A stretch of 64,000 nucleotides of DNA from Bolinopsis microptera (GCF_026151205.1 NC_087077.1:13738983-13802982); one strand, 5' to 3'. Positions 1 through 11,714 are shown, counted from the stretch's first letter. A program made the numbers and translations. The notes: generated from the letters alone by a model not told the origin.

Positions 1-243
1 CAAACCTTTGAAACGCTAGCCTCCAAATAATCCCAACGGATCCAAGCCTGAAGGCCATGCAACTCATTTCTGATGAAAAAAAAAGATATTTTCGAGCTAA
101 AAACAAAGATCGAAAACAACTCGATACGACCTGACGGCTGACAGCCCTTGCATCAGGGTTAATATTACAAATTACATAATAACATAAGTTAATGTACATG
201 CATATTGCATATTATGTCTGATATTTAGCACCTCCTGTACAGA

Positions 244-501
244 TCAGTACTCAAAGTCCACCGTATAACATACTGTTTCTTTCTCGCTAATGAACGCATC
301 CATTGTGCACTCGGTCGGGGTTTCAATCATCATTACCACCATTTGATACCCGTGGTGGACTTGCGGGGTTTCTGGTGCCGCAATGTCCACTGATGACGTG
401 CTTTCGTCTCCTGATGACGTCATTTCGTCCTCTGATGAAGTAAGTTCTATCATTTCCTCTTCTGTTATAATGATTTCCTTCTCGCAGATGATATCAGACA
501 T
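244..501 (-). CDS. Possible acidic Ser/Glu-rich exon or short ORF (85 aa), unrecognised
   Basis: This is an ATG-to-stop reading frame rich in Glu, Ser, Thr and Asp, with repeated SSEDE/SSGDE/SSVD-like steps in the first half and a more ordinary, Met- and Thr-containing second half. No domain is recognised. The composition would suit the cytoplasmic tail of a larger minus-strand protein, or a terminal exon. The complementary strand is also open for 68 codons, as expected where a GATGA-type repeat is translated, so it could equally be a chance ORF. No upstream exon was identified. Confidence 0.28.
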   Translation of the reverse strand: MSDIICEKEIIITEEEMIELTSSEDEMTSSGDESTSSVDIAAPETPQVHHGYQMVVMMIETPTECTMDAFISEKETVCYTVDFEY

Positions 502-2610
502 GCTATTTTCTCAAGCGCTGCCGTTCTTCAGACTGATCCTAGATATGTTCCCTGGTTGCTTCAGCACACTGTCCAGGTCAGCTAATTAATTAGTAATTAT
601 TTAATCGTGGTGATTTATCATGTTTAGTAATAATTGTTAACGTATTCATTATAATTATGTAAGTTACAAATATCCGACAAAGAGAACTGACGACGAAAAC
701 ACAAAGTGGCTCACTGGTGCCGCAAACTTAAATATATTAAACAATTGTAACCACTTTACTTGCTTATAGCCAATAGCCATGTTATAGTTATCGAGACAAG
801 GCGCCCAATTGAAAGTAAAAAAGCAACGTTTCTTTCAAGTTTCATAGCTAAAAGTCTGGAAGAAAATGAGTTAGTAAGTTGTTGTAGACTTGTGCATTAA
901 CTACTTGACAACGGTACACTTTATACATTAAAGAACTAAGTGACTTTGTAACAAGACTTCTATGACAAAGCCACTAACAGCAAAAATCTTAATGAAAACA
1001 ATTTTCTTCTGTATATATTATTTGTATTATATGTAATACTTGTAGCTCATTTTTACGATTTCCAAGTATCACGCAGGACCATTACTTTTTTAATACATTG
1101 CCATTCTAAAAACTTTTAAACTTAATCTTCTGATGACAGCTCTAGGATAAAGTTTGAAAATGAAATTTTATTTAAACGTACGAATATTGCGTCTACTAGA
1201 CCGGGGCTATTTTATGATGATTTCACGGCTTATTTGTCTTTACATTATACTTGTATAATTAACACTTTTGTTGTTGGCGACTATGCTTTTAGTTTAGTAA
1301 ATAAATAATACTGAAGAATTTTTAACGCATTAGCTTTACACATTCCGGTACTTCAAAGATGTAAACAAACAATTACGGATCGATTTCACGATGATAACTA
1401 AAAAGACATAACGACTCAGTCTTCATCTTTATCAGCATCTAATAGACATTTTGTAACGTTAAATTTTATTTTTAAATGAGTTTTTGATTTATTGATTGAT
1501 TGATTGATTGATTAAGGAGCACTGTTAAGCACTAACTAACATGTTTAATTACAATCAATTCAAAGATATATGAAATATACATATATTTGAGATCACTATC
1601 AGAAAGTCAAAATAGTTTTTATCTCTGATATTTGTTTTAAACAGTAACAAAGGGTCTGAAACAATGCACACAAATATTTTATCAACATGGGCATCAAAAC
1701 AAACAAGAATCAACCAAACAAGAATAAGCCTTCCTAACTACAACCCTGTCAAAGTGAGCTCTTGATCACGCACATCAAAAAGTGAACAAGATGATATGGA
1801 GGGTGACGGTAGGGCAGAATAGCATGCGTCACCAGACAGACCGAAATATCTGCAACATATTATTATACCACATATTATGCACATATCATTATAAGATATT
1901 AAAAAACTTTACAAAACACGACACACAGTAATTGCTCACTCTCTAGGGCGCTTACGGCTGGTAACCCTGGTATAGGCGCACTGTGATGTAGAATCATGAG
2001 ATTGGGACGGTTAAGAGTGGAATTTTTGTACATTTTCAGGTGTGGTTCTGGGATTGTGTTTCCGATTGGTCGGTGGTACTTTTTGTTTTATGCGCGTGAT
2101 ACTTGATAGGTGGTCATACATTTTGCTCTCATGTGTTTCTCGGAACTGAATTTGTCGAAAATATTAACAAATATAATTTAGACAACTAGCACAATATATC
2201 AAGGGATATAATGCTGATCAATTTTAATGAACGCTGGTTTACACTACACGACAGAATTACGTCGGCTTATACCCTGTTACATAATTAGCATGGTCGAGAC
2301 TATTAAGAGTCAGAATCTGGTATTAAAGTGTTAACGAGGGATGGTAAGTAGCAGGGCCTAGAGGGGTGGAGCAACTTTCTCTTGGCACTGTGCCAAGTTA
2401 GCACGTGACAGTGATAAACCAACCAGCTCACAGTTTTGATAATTCAAATCCCAGTATCGCCGTCACGTGTCAAAACAATCTTGTGCATTTTCCCGCTATT
2501 TCCTCCGTCTATAGAGCGTATCACATAGAACTCTCCCTAGAAGTCTGATAAACTGGAAATAAGGGGCATGCATGCGCGTCAACCAAACACGTCACTGTTC
2601 ACAAGTTGTA
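502..2610. other. Intergenic, AT-rich; no gene seen
   Basis: No reading frame with a recognisable domain was found here. The stretch holds a short ATTG microsatellite near 1490-1514 and otherwise unstructured AT-rich DNA. Confidence 0.5.
1490..1514. repeat. (ATTG)n microsatellite
   Basis: About six perfect tetranucleotide repeats of ATTG/TGAT. Confidence 0.9.
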
Positions 2611-3248
2611 AGGTAGCAACATATGGCTCAAAGTGGCAACATATGGATCAAGGTGGCAGCATATGGATCAAGGTGGCAACATATGGATCAAGGTGGCAAC
2701 ATATGGATCAAGGTGGCAACATATGGCTCAAAGTGGCAACATATGGATCAAGGTGGCACCATATGGATCAAGGTGGCAACATATGGCTCAAGTTGGCAAC
2801 ATATGGATCAAGGTGGCAACATATGGCTCAAAGTGGCAACATATGGATCAAGGTGGCAGCATATGGATCAAGGTGGCAACATATGGATCAAGGTGGCAAC
2901 ATATGGATCAAGGTGGCAACATATGGCTCAAAGTGGCAACATATGGATCAAGGTGGCAGCATATGGATCAAAGTGGCAACATATGGATCAAGGTGGCAAC
3001 ATATGGATCAAGGTGGCAACATATGGCTCAAAGTGGCAACTTATGGATCAAGGTGGCAACATATGGATCAAGGTGGCAACATATGGATCAAGGTGGCAAA
3101 ATATGGCTTGAGGTGGCAACATATGGATCTAAGTGGCAACATATGGCTCAAAGTGTCAACACATGGATCAAGGTGGCAACATATGGCTCAAAGTGGCAAC
3201 ATATGGCTCAAGGTGGCAACATATGGATCAAGGTGGCAACATATGGCT
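2611..3248 (+). repeat. 20-bp minisatellite, about 32 units
   Basis: The consensus unit is ATATGGATCAAGGTGGCAAC, with variants GGCTCAAAG and GGCAGC. The unit holds no stop codon in any forward frame, and 20 is not a multiple of 3. All three forward frames are therefore open for 160-232 codons and encode rotations of the same 20-residue cycle (Met-Asp-Gln-Gly-Gly-Asn-Ile-Trp...). This explains the overlapping ORFs here and argues against a protein gene. Variant units are interspersed rather than blocked. Confidence 0.95.
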
Positions 3249-3832
3249 GTCGTATTGGTTCAGTGAGGTTAACCCTTTGAATGTACTGATTATGTATGAA
3301 TACTGATGAAGTGCAAAAGCAAATGTTAGACCGTTCTTGCCATTTTCATGAAAGTCTGGTAAGATATTGAAAAGAATGTGTTGTCGGACTATATTACCCT
3401 GTAGAAAGCTATTGGAAATGCTTATAGTTATAATACGAGTTACAAGATGTTCTACATTATACAGAGCACTAAAATCTACAATAGCAACTGTTATGTGGAG
3501 TTATTAATGGAGCACACATAGTTAGAATATCACATATTCCTGCAGGTAAGATATGCGCTGTCGAACGAAGTTTTAAAATGTCCGAATACCAACTTTGTAC
3601 TCGAATGAATGCAGCAATCTTAGTCTGCCTACGATAGTTATTTCTAATTGCAGCCTGATCTAATTATAAACTTCGAGTCCTGTTTTTACTATATTTTATT
3701 CGATTAACTGTGCTAACTGCTATCACCTTGACGTATACTGTTGGGTCGAATACCTGAGTTATTTACACAGCAAGTGCGGACCGTTTTCAGTTCTTTTAAA
3801 ATAGACCGCTATATAGGGCCACTATGTTGATT
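3249..3832. other. Spacer between two minisatellites
   Basis: AT-rich single-copy-looking DNA with no supported gene. Confidence 0.5.
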
Positions 3833-4486
3833 GTAGGGTCGCTAAGTAGAGTCGCTAAGTAGAGTCGCTAAGTAGAGTCACTGAGTAGAGTCACTGAGTA
3901 GAGTCGCTAAGTAGAGTCGCTAAGTAGAGTCGCTAAGTAGAGTCGCTAAGTAGAGTAGCTAAGTAGATCTAGAGTCACTAAGTAGAGTCACTGAGTAGAG
4001 TCGCTAAGTAGAGTCGCTAAGTAGAGTCGCTAAGTAGAGTCACTGAGTAGAGTCACTGAGTAGAGTCACTGAGTAGAGTCGCTAAGTAGAGTCGCTAAGT
4101 AGAGTCGCTAAGTAGAGTCACTGAGTAGAGTCACTGAGTAGAGTCGCTAAGTAGAGTCGCTAAGTAGAGTCGCTAAGTAGAGTCGCTAAATAGAGTCGCT
4201 AAGAAGAGTCGCTAAGTAGAGTCACTAAGTAGAGTCGCTAAGTAGAGTCACTGAGTAGAGTCACTGAGTAGAGTCGCTAAGTAGAGTCACTAAGTAGAGT
4301 TGCTAAGTAGAGTCGCTAAGTAGAGTCGCTAAGTAGAGTCGCTAAGTAGAGTCACTAAGTAGAGTCACTGAGTAGAGTCACTGAGTAGAGTCGCTAAGTA
4401 GAGTTGCTAAGTAGAGTCACTAAGTAGAGTCACTAAGTAGAGTTGCTAAGTAGAGTTGCTAAGTAGAGCCGCTAGGTAGTCATTGA
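3833..4486 (+). repeat. 13-bp minisatellite, about 50 units
   Basis: The consensus unit is GTAGAGTCGCTAA, alternating in short blocks with the variant GTAGAGTCACTGA. Minor variants (TTGCTAA, CACTAA, one AGATCT-containing unit near 3965) mark internal duplications. The last units decay over about 50 bases before the array ends. Stops occur in several frames and no ORF is supported. Confidence 0.95.
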
Positions 4487-4983
4487 GTTGGGCCGTTTAG
4501 TAAAGTCGCTAAATCAGTAAATAGATGAGTGGTCATAGATAAGAATCCCGTAGGTGGAGTCCCCCAGCATAGCAAACCTGTGTTAAATTTGTTAATTTTA
4601 AAAATCCTATAGAATGAACAATTAAAATAACGTCAATGCTAAATTGTAAGCTAAACAATTATATAAGCATAATCTTTAGATTCCAGCCGCTGTTTGATAA
4701 GTGTGTCAGAAAGAACTCCTAAATGAGATCATTCCTTTCTTCAGACCCCCCAGCTGCATTCTCCCCTGTCTTACCTTCTTTTATTCAGGGTTTGTTAAAC
4801 TAATTAGCGAGACGGCCAGGTTGAATGAGACACGTGATAATTGGGCTAGAATAATGGAAACTCAATATTAATGAACCTCCAGTAGCAAAATTATTGAAAA
4901 TTTTTATCCTCAGCAGATGGCTAGAAACCTTGACATCTGCAACATACAAAAATTGTAACAAATTTCTCGCAAAATCTAGAAAC
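4487..4983. other. 5' flank of the ZP-domain gene
   Basis: AT-rich upstream region. A 70-codon minus-strand ORF at 4800-5012 overlaps the promoter and shows no domain, so it is not annotated. Confidence 0.4.
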
Positions 4984-4995
4984 GTATTTAAATAC
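4984..4995 (+). promoter_or_regulatory. TATA-like element of the LamG-ZP gene
   Basis: GTATTTAAATAC lies about 75 bases upstream of the ATG at 5066. A TATA box here would place the start site near 5015-5020 and give a 5' UTR of about 45-50 bases. This is inferred from spacing only. Confidence 0.4.
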
Positions 4996-5065
4996 CCCTG
5001 CTCTCGGCTCATTATTTATCAAAGAACTTTACAATAAGCAGTTAATTCGGAGACTTTTCCAGACC

Positions 5066-6537
5066 ATGATGCTGGAGATCCTACTGCTAGCCCTGGTAGC
5101 AAGTGTCTACCCAGTAGCTATAGAGCGGTCCACTATGGAGGCAGATGGGAACTGGAAATTAGTTTGGCCCAGGGTTGATGAGAGGGATTTCGTGCAGTCT
5201 TCAGGTTCCCTTAATCGAGATCTGAACGCCTTTACCATCTCTCTTTGGGTCAAAGATCTTAAAGGTGACACTCACTCTGGTTACCTTTACTATACGAACT
5301 CGAAAAACGCTTTTCTTCTTGGCCTGTACCGATACAGAGGCAACCTTTATCTACAGTTTGGTGGTGTGACTACTCATTGTGCTAGCTGCATAAGTTACGA
5401 TTCTACTTGGAAGCATATCGTCGTGACTTGGTCTGGAAATGGAGCTTCAAACGGCATGGGAACATTCTGGGTGAACGGAGAGAAAATTCACGGGTTTTCG
5501 AATTTCAAAAAAAGCTATGTCCTCCCCAGTCATCAAGGCCCAATATATCTAGGTACATTAGGTCCCTCAGAGCCTGCCTACAAGTTTAAAGGAGAGTTGG
5601 CGTACGTGAACATGTACGCTGTCAACATCTCCACAACAGAGCAAGTCATGCAACTATCCGGAACGTCTACAGATGACCCTTCAGCCATCAGGCTCTGGTT
5701 CAGGAGTTCGACATCTACACTGCTTCCTACATAGACCTGGACTGCCTTGCTACCAACATGACTGTGTACTTGACTCGCACTGCTTTCCCCCATCTCATTC
5801 CAGGGAGGATGGGACTGACAGATAGGGAGTGCGGAGCACAGTTTAGCGAGACTCATGTCTATATCACCACAAATTTGGACGAGTGTGGAACTAAGATAAC
5901 ATACACCAACAACACCGCTCAATACAGCAACTACATTGTTCCTGACATATTCTGGAGTCCTGCCAACTCTTCAATTGACACTCCGCACGCAGTCATCAAT
6001 CGAGGAACACTGCTCGTGCAGGACACCTCTATGAACTTCCACTGTACCTACCCTCTCCTGTCTCACGACACCATCCCTGCGTACGCTGTCAAGACCTCTA
6101 ACTTCGACATTGACGGAACAGGACGAAGAGAGATAGAGTTCAAGATAGAGCTGTACCACGACGCCAACTACACGAACCAGTTCAAGAAGCACGAATACCC
6201 CCTCAGAGTGGACACCGGAGAGAGAGTGTACGTTAGGGCGGTAGTGCACGGTGACAACTCCAGGATGGCTGTCTGGGTGGACAGATGTGTGGGCACTCCT
6301 AACCCCGACCCTGAGGCAGTAACTAAGCACAACCTCATCGTGAACGGATGTCCCAGCGACGAAACGGTACAGTACCACAACTCTACAGTGGAGGTGGACC
6401 AGCGGTTCAGCTTCGAGTCCTTCAGGTTCAACTCCGTACCTTCTGCAGTGGTATATCTCCACTGCTTCATTGATGTGTGCAGGGTTGACAACTTGGAATC
6501 TAGATGCAGCAAGGGCCTGGATCTTTGTCCTCAGTAG
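5066..6537 (+). CDS. Secreted LamG/pentraxin-like plus ZP-domain protein (one frameshift)
   Basis: The ATG at 5066 opens a hydrophobic signal peptide (MMLEILLLALVASVYPVA). A concanavalin-like LamG_3/pentraxin-type fold follows (about residues 30-210; FTISLWVKD, TWKHIVVTWSG, GPIYLGTLG motifs). After a one-base frame change near 5695 the frame continues into a zona pellucida domain (QEFDIYTASYIDLDC to CSKGLDLCPQ) with about ten cysteines. ZP modules polymerise extracellular matrix or cuticle proteins, and a LamG plus ZP pairing suggests a secreted structural or adhesive glycoprotein; there are several N-x-S/T sites. No transmembrane segment, GPI signal or intron is visible. The C-terminus is short after the last ZP cysteines, and the stop TAG (6535-6537) lies in the first unit of a 52-bp satellite. 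The frameshift may be an assembly error or real. Confidence 0.75.
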
Positions 6538-7253
6538 ACTTAGCGGACCGAAAATTAACAATTTGTGGTACTGCGCGGGCTGCTAGTAGATGTAGCGGAC
6601 CGAAAAGTAACAATTTGTGGTACTGCGCGGGCTGATAGTAGACGTAGTGGACCGAAAAGTAACAATTTGTGGTACTGCGCGCCGCGCGGGCTGCTAGTAG
6701 ACGTAGTGGACCGAAAAGTAACAATTTGTGGTACTGCGCGGGCTGCTAGTAGATGTAGCGGACCGAAAAGTAACAATTTGTGGTACTGCGCGGGCTGCTA
6801 GTAGATGTAGCGGACCGAAAAGTAACAATTTGTGGTACTGCGCGGGCTGATAGTAGACGTAGTGGACCGAAAAGTAACAATTTGTGGTACTGCGCGGGCT
6901 GCTAGTAGACGTAGTGGACCAAAAAGTAACAATTTGTGGTACTGCGCGGGCTGCTAGTAGACGTAGTGGACCGAAAAGTAACAATTTGTGGTACTGCGCG
7001 GGCTGCTAGTAGATGTAGTGGACCGAAAAGTAACAATTTGTGGTACTGCGTGGGCTGCTAGTAGACGTAGTGGACCGAAAAGTAACAATTTGTGGTACTG
7101 CGCGGGCTGCTAGTAGATGTAGCGGACCGAAAAGTAACAATTTGTGGTACTGCGCGGGCTGATAGTAGACGTAGTGGACCGAAAAGTAACAATTTGTGGT
7201 ACTGCGCGCCGCGCGGGCTGCTAGTAGACGTAGTGGACCGAAAAGTAACAATT
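6534..7253 (+). repeat. 52-bp satellite array, part 1 (about 14 units)
   Basis: Units contain GGACCGAAAAGTAACAATTT followed by a GTGGTACTGCGCGGGCTG core. The period is 52 bases, with two 58-base variants carrying an extra CGCCGC block (around 6680 and 7205). The first unit includes the stop codon of the upstream ZP gene. The reading frames seen on both strands are stop-free products of the repeat and are not called as genes. Confidence 0.93.
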
Positions 7254-7914
7254 GGGGGGGGGGGGGGGGGCCAACCATATTAAAGTATATTAAAGTATAT
7301 CCCCGGGTCAAAATCGGAAAAAATCCTACATTTTAATATACTTTAATATACCTACAATTAGTAGATTAGAAGATAAGCCAATTACTGGTCCCCTGAACTC
7401 ATACTTCATATATTTTGGCTCATAAATTGGTCAAGTATCTATATCTTTGAACAAGACTAACTTTACATGAAAGGTAAATCTAATCTATACATTAAATAAA
7501 ACAACATTTTTCACATAATTTTTTATAATGTAGGTATATTAAAGTATATTAAAGTATATTAAAGTATATCCCGGGTCAAAATTGGGAAAAAAACCTACAT
7601 TTTAATATACTTTAATATACCTACAATTAGTAGATTAGAAGATAAGCCAGTTGCTAGTCCCCTGAACTCTCAATTCATATATTTTGGCTCATAAATTGGT
7701 CTAGTATATGGTAAGTAATATGGATTCAATATTTTAATGGAGAAAATGTAGGTATATTAAAGTATATTAAAGTACATTAAAGTATATTAAAGTATATTAA
7801 AGTATATTAAAGTATATTAAAGTATATTAAAGTATATTAAAGTATATCCCCGGGTCAAAATTGGAAAAAATCCTACATTTTAATATACTTTAATATGGTT
7901 GGCCCCCCCCCCCC
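7254..7914. mobile_element. Insertion bounded by inverted poly-G/poly-C, with 7-bp target duplication
   Basis: The 52-bp array is split here. The left end is 17 G followed by CCAACCATATTAAAGTATAT; the right end is its complement, ATACTTTAATATGGTTGG followed by 12 C. The flanking AACAATT at 7247-7253 and 7915-7921 is a clean 7-bp duplication of array sequence. The interior holds runs of ATTAAAGTAT (about nine tandem copies near 7750-7850) and three related blocks each with a CCCGGGTCAAAAT core, making it partly palindromic. No ORF is present, so it is non-autonomous. A similar architecture occurs at 52162-52380. Confidence 0.8.
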
Positions 7915-8062
7915 AACAATTTGTGGTACTGCGCGGGCTGCTAGTAGATGTAGTGGACCGAAAAGTAACAATTTGTGGTACTGCGTGGGCTGCTAGTAGA
8001 TGTAGTGGACGGAAAAGTAACAATTGGTGGTAATGCGCGGGCTGCTAGAAGTAGAAGTAAGA
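7915..8062 (+). repeat. 52-bp satellite array, part 2 (about 2.7 units)
   Basis: This continues the array across the insertion, with the last unit degenerate (TAATGCGCGGG, GAAGTAGAAGTAAG). Part 1 and part 2 join without loss if the insertion and one AACAATT copy are removed. Confidence 0.9.
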
Positions 8063-8476
8063 AGCGGAACTTTTTAAATCTTACTGATGTAGAAGTTTAC
8101 TGATTAACATGCTTATATTCATATTTTGGAAACAAAGTTTTTGTCGGAAAATTTTATTTTATTGCAGATTTCTTTCTATGGAAAATTGGAACCATAATCT
8201 AAGGGAACTATATTTATGTGTAATAGTTAATAAATGAAAGTTCTTAACAAGGGATAGTTAAAAACAACGCCCAAGTCTAATCTTTCCCTAAAACAGATAA
8301 CTAAATATTAAAACTTCATTGTAATTTCTGCCAATATCTCTTGCCATAAGCTAAATATACGGAGATAATACAGATCAAAAATATTATTCATATAAAGGTT
8401 TCTTTTACAAAAATCATGCACAATCAGCGAGAATATAATAGTATTTTAATAATTCTCTGAAATCATCTTTTTATTA

Positions 8477-10231
8477 TTAGTCACTGGGATAATACTTCTG
8501 TATCCAGGTTGCCATGGCACTGCCAAGTTTGGGCCCGTAAAATTCAGTATCATCTCTGATCCACTGGGGGAACTCAATCTGAACGCAGTCTATCTCCCCT
8601 CCGTTCAATGAACCCCATTTTCTAGTGATGTAGCCTCCACGGAAGTATTTGCCTTCTGTTCCCATCTCTGGACGGGAATACTCGGGAGAGGGTACAACTC
8701 TAAACCCTTCGTCTTGCACCAGTTTTCCTAGACTGTTCTCTCCACGAACCAGATCATCAAATTGTATTCCACGTGCTGCTGCACGTGCAGCTAGTGCGCG
8801 CAGTGAGGATTCCTCCTCCGTAAAGTTGTCAGCGTTGAGGCGCGATCTCTGGATATTGTAACCTATCTCGGTCCAGTTGTCCGTAGCATGGGTCACATAA
8901 CCATGGATGTCAAAGTGAACTGCTGGTCCTCGTGCGGCCAAAATGTTATGTACGCGTTTGATTATCCTGAGGTTGAATATTTAATGAAATATACAAATAT
9001 AGGAAAACATGCATTTTAAGATCCTGAAAATAACCCTACCGAAAATTGGTAATTTTGTAGCAAACACTGACCCGTGGAAAGTATCGTAAGCGCGGTCAGA
9101 CACAGAGTTGTACTGAGCAGCGTCGTCTTTAAATCTGTTCGGGTCCAGTTTTGATCTGTGTAGTCTACTGACCACCAGATGAGGTGTCTTCCCTGTTTTC
9201 TCTGATATTGCTGTGTGGATTTCATAACTTCAGATTGTAATTCATATATACTCCTATACTACACTGATCAGTTATGAATCTAAACAAAAAGCTGTGGTTG
9301 GGAAAATGAGAGACGGATTGAAGGTTACTTTTTCTCATCTGTTTAGCTAGGATAGAAGAATGTAGGTCGGAGTTTGTTACAGCGTTACATTTCCCCGTCA
9401 CGCGCTCTCCAGGACAATCGTGTCTCCAGTTACACGTCTTCGTTACATTGTCATAACAACCCTGGGGATTGGATTGCTTAGAGGTTTGTTAAAACTAAAG
9501 ACACATCCGTAAATTCTAATCTTTCAACCTTTTTTATGTGCTGAAGATCGTAGTGGAAAATGAAATTTTCAGGAAAGCAATTATTGATCGCATACAATAT
9601 ACATTTTATTGTTAATACCTTAAGAACGACACATTAAGTTTAAATTGATACTTTCAACACTACTATTAACTATATAACAAATAATGTGAGGGCTTATGTC
9701 ACTGAAGATGACGCCTTGCAACATGTTTGACGATAGCCTGTAAATTGATAGTTTGATCTCAGTATTGACAACAATTCATCTAGCTTGATTGATTGAAAAA
9801 TTCCTCTGCAAGTTTAAATTGAATACGATTAAATTAACCATGGTCAATGGTCATTGATCGGATAATTCAATAGCCAACTAAAATGTTGGTAGACCATGAA
9901 TACCTTATTATAAATCCGTGTTCTTGATGAATTATTGAATCGGGGTTTACGTTTAATCAGGGCGAGGTAAGTCGGGATTTTACTATATCAGAAAACAGAA
10001 AAAGGGGAAATTCCATCTATTAACAAGTTTTTATTAGACATTTTAATGTAACATTCCACCCACCTGACGCCTGTCTGGTATTGAATCGAGTTTAATCCAA
10101 CCATCATGAGGGGCAGTGAGGATGACATTAGTGTCTTGCGAGCCCGGATAATAGTCCACGAACTTGAAGTATTTGTCTCGTGAGGTACAACTGAGAGCAA
10201 TAGCCGGTAGGAGGAGGAATATAAGTTTCAT
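8477..10231 (-). CDS. N-formylglutamate-amidohydrolase-like secreted protein, four exons
   Basis: Exon 1 (10064-10231) begins at an ATG with a signal peptide (MKLIFLLLPAIALSC) and carries NVILTAPHDG and SIPDRR. Exon 2 (9329-9461) is Cys-rich and lies between CAG and GTAACC splice signals. Exon 3 (9040-9227) carries HLVVSRLHRSKLDPNR. Exon 4 (8477-8966) carries PAVHFDIHGYVTH and NWTEIGYN and ends YYPSD. The APHxG, RLHRSKLDPNR and H-x-D-x-HG motifs match the zinc-dependent N-formylglutamate amidohydrolase fold; a secreted animal form with extra cysteines probably cleaves some other amide. Exon 1 joins exon 2 in phase, but the exon 2/3 and 3/4 junctions as drawn are each one base short, so there are base errors, misplaced splice sites or damage. 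A poly(A) signal overlaps the 3' end. A truncated copy of exon 4 lies at 16245. Confidence 0.6.
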
Positions 10232-11633
10232 TACGCACAGAAAATACCAAATTGAACGGCAATAAGTAACATTGAATTATGCGTTGATCAGTGTTGGACA
10301 ACCATTGCCAAACTGTGATTACGGCCAGGGGATCATATTTCAGGTTTCTAATTCAAAATTGTATTTCCATTTTTAATATAGGCGATTCAATCGAATGAGA
10401 ATATTATGGTAGCTCAGATGAGATTACTCATAACAGTTGGATTATTCTGTTACATTAACAGGCGAATTTTCCAAACCGGCTCTACAGAGCTGTCCCTAAT
10501 GAATGTTGAGGAACCGGGACTAAGACCGGAACCGGGATTTTTGAGTTACTTAAATTTAACTTTTTATAAAACAAGATACTTATTTTTAGGCCAGCGACGG
10601 TTAAGAAAGTGTATTTTCCGAAATCACGAATTTTCTTTTCTATTAAAACACTCAATGACACAGAATTATTTAGATTTTACTATTCTCAGTTTTTGAGAAT
10701 GATCCCCTGCTGCCTGGCAACCAACTTTTTTGTTGAGTAGTTCCATCTCATGAGAATTATCTAAATTTTACAATTCTCAGTTCCTGAGAATGGTCCCTTG
10801 GTCCCAGCTGGCAATATTTGATTGGTTATTCAGCTTCCAGAAGCAATATTTCTGCCACGTTATCATAAATTGATCTTCTTAAGAATAAGGAGCAGTTCTC
10901 GTAACTGATAGAAGGATATAAAATGGAAGTGACTTCAAAACTTGACCAGATTTTTACACAATTGGTTATTGTGTAGTGCACGAGATAATCTGTCACATTA
11001 TTGGTATTTAGTTGACATCATTAGTACTTTGTCCATGAATTTTCTTGTTTTGATCCTGCCGATATAAATAGGTCACCCAGTCAGTCATCTTAGAAACGCT
11101 CAGCCGTTTTAATTGAATGAATAATGTTCAATATTTAAGTACGTGTATTTGACATTCAAAATCAACTTTTGGCAATATCCAATACGAGGCTCAAAGATTC
11201 CACATTTCATAATGAATCATAAATTACTCCTTTATCGTATTCCAATTTAGAGGAATGAATGTTACGAAGAACACTTATTTCTATAAAATTTACGGTCAAT
11301 CCCAGCTTTTAAGTATACCGATTCATAACGACGTTATAGTCTTCCGTAAGGGCTGCGATCACCTTTGGATAGCAGGTTGCTGAGGTTACATGCCTATTTT
11401 TTCACCATGGGAAATGTGTAGGAGACCACCTACTCCACAATGGCATCTAATACTACCACAAGCCATTCCCAATAACATGATTCATATTGCAATTTAAACT
11501 CTCAAAGGATCGCTTAGTATTAGAAACCATTTCATTAGAATTACAAATGCTCGAGAAATTTTTTTTTGTGTGAAATAAATTGAACAAAAACAATAGAGGC
11601 ACGGATTTTAAAAATCCACGCCAACTGGCGGGA
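10232..11633. other. Intergenic with a small direct repeat
   Basis: No gene is supported. A 96-codon plus-strand ORF at 10406-10696 lacks any domain. The only structure seen is the direct repeat at 10655-10820. Confidence 0.5.
10655..10820 (+). repeat. Imperfect direct repeat of about 70 bases (two copies)
   Basis: The two copies share an AATTAT-TAxATTTTAC start, an ATTCTCAGTT-TGAGAAT palindrome and a GATCCC/GGTCCC tail followed by GCTGxCTGGCAA-like sequence. The CTCA...TGAG core could form a short hairpin in each copy. Function unknown. Confidence 0.6.
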
Positions 11634-11714
11634 GCTCTGCCCACACTACGCGCCTCGTTGTGTGAATCCGGTTTTTTTGACCCACGCTATGTGGCCCGTC
11701 ACCACATGGCGTAG

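Noticed and set aside
2568-3280. Three overlapping long plus-strand ORFs (160-232 codons)
   Set aside because: All are produced by the stop-free 20-bp minisatellite read in three frames.
5971-6561. 196-codon minus-strand ORF
   Set aside because: It is the antisense shadow of the GC-rich ZP coding sequence and has no domain.
6500-7311. Several ORFs on both strands across the 52-bp array
   Set aside because: They are translations of the repeat unit; none extends beyond the array with a domain.
10406-10696. 96-codon ORF with a signal-peptide-like start
   Set aside because: No domain, partly overlaps a direct repeat, no splice partner; insufficient support.
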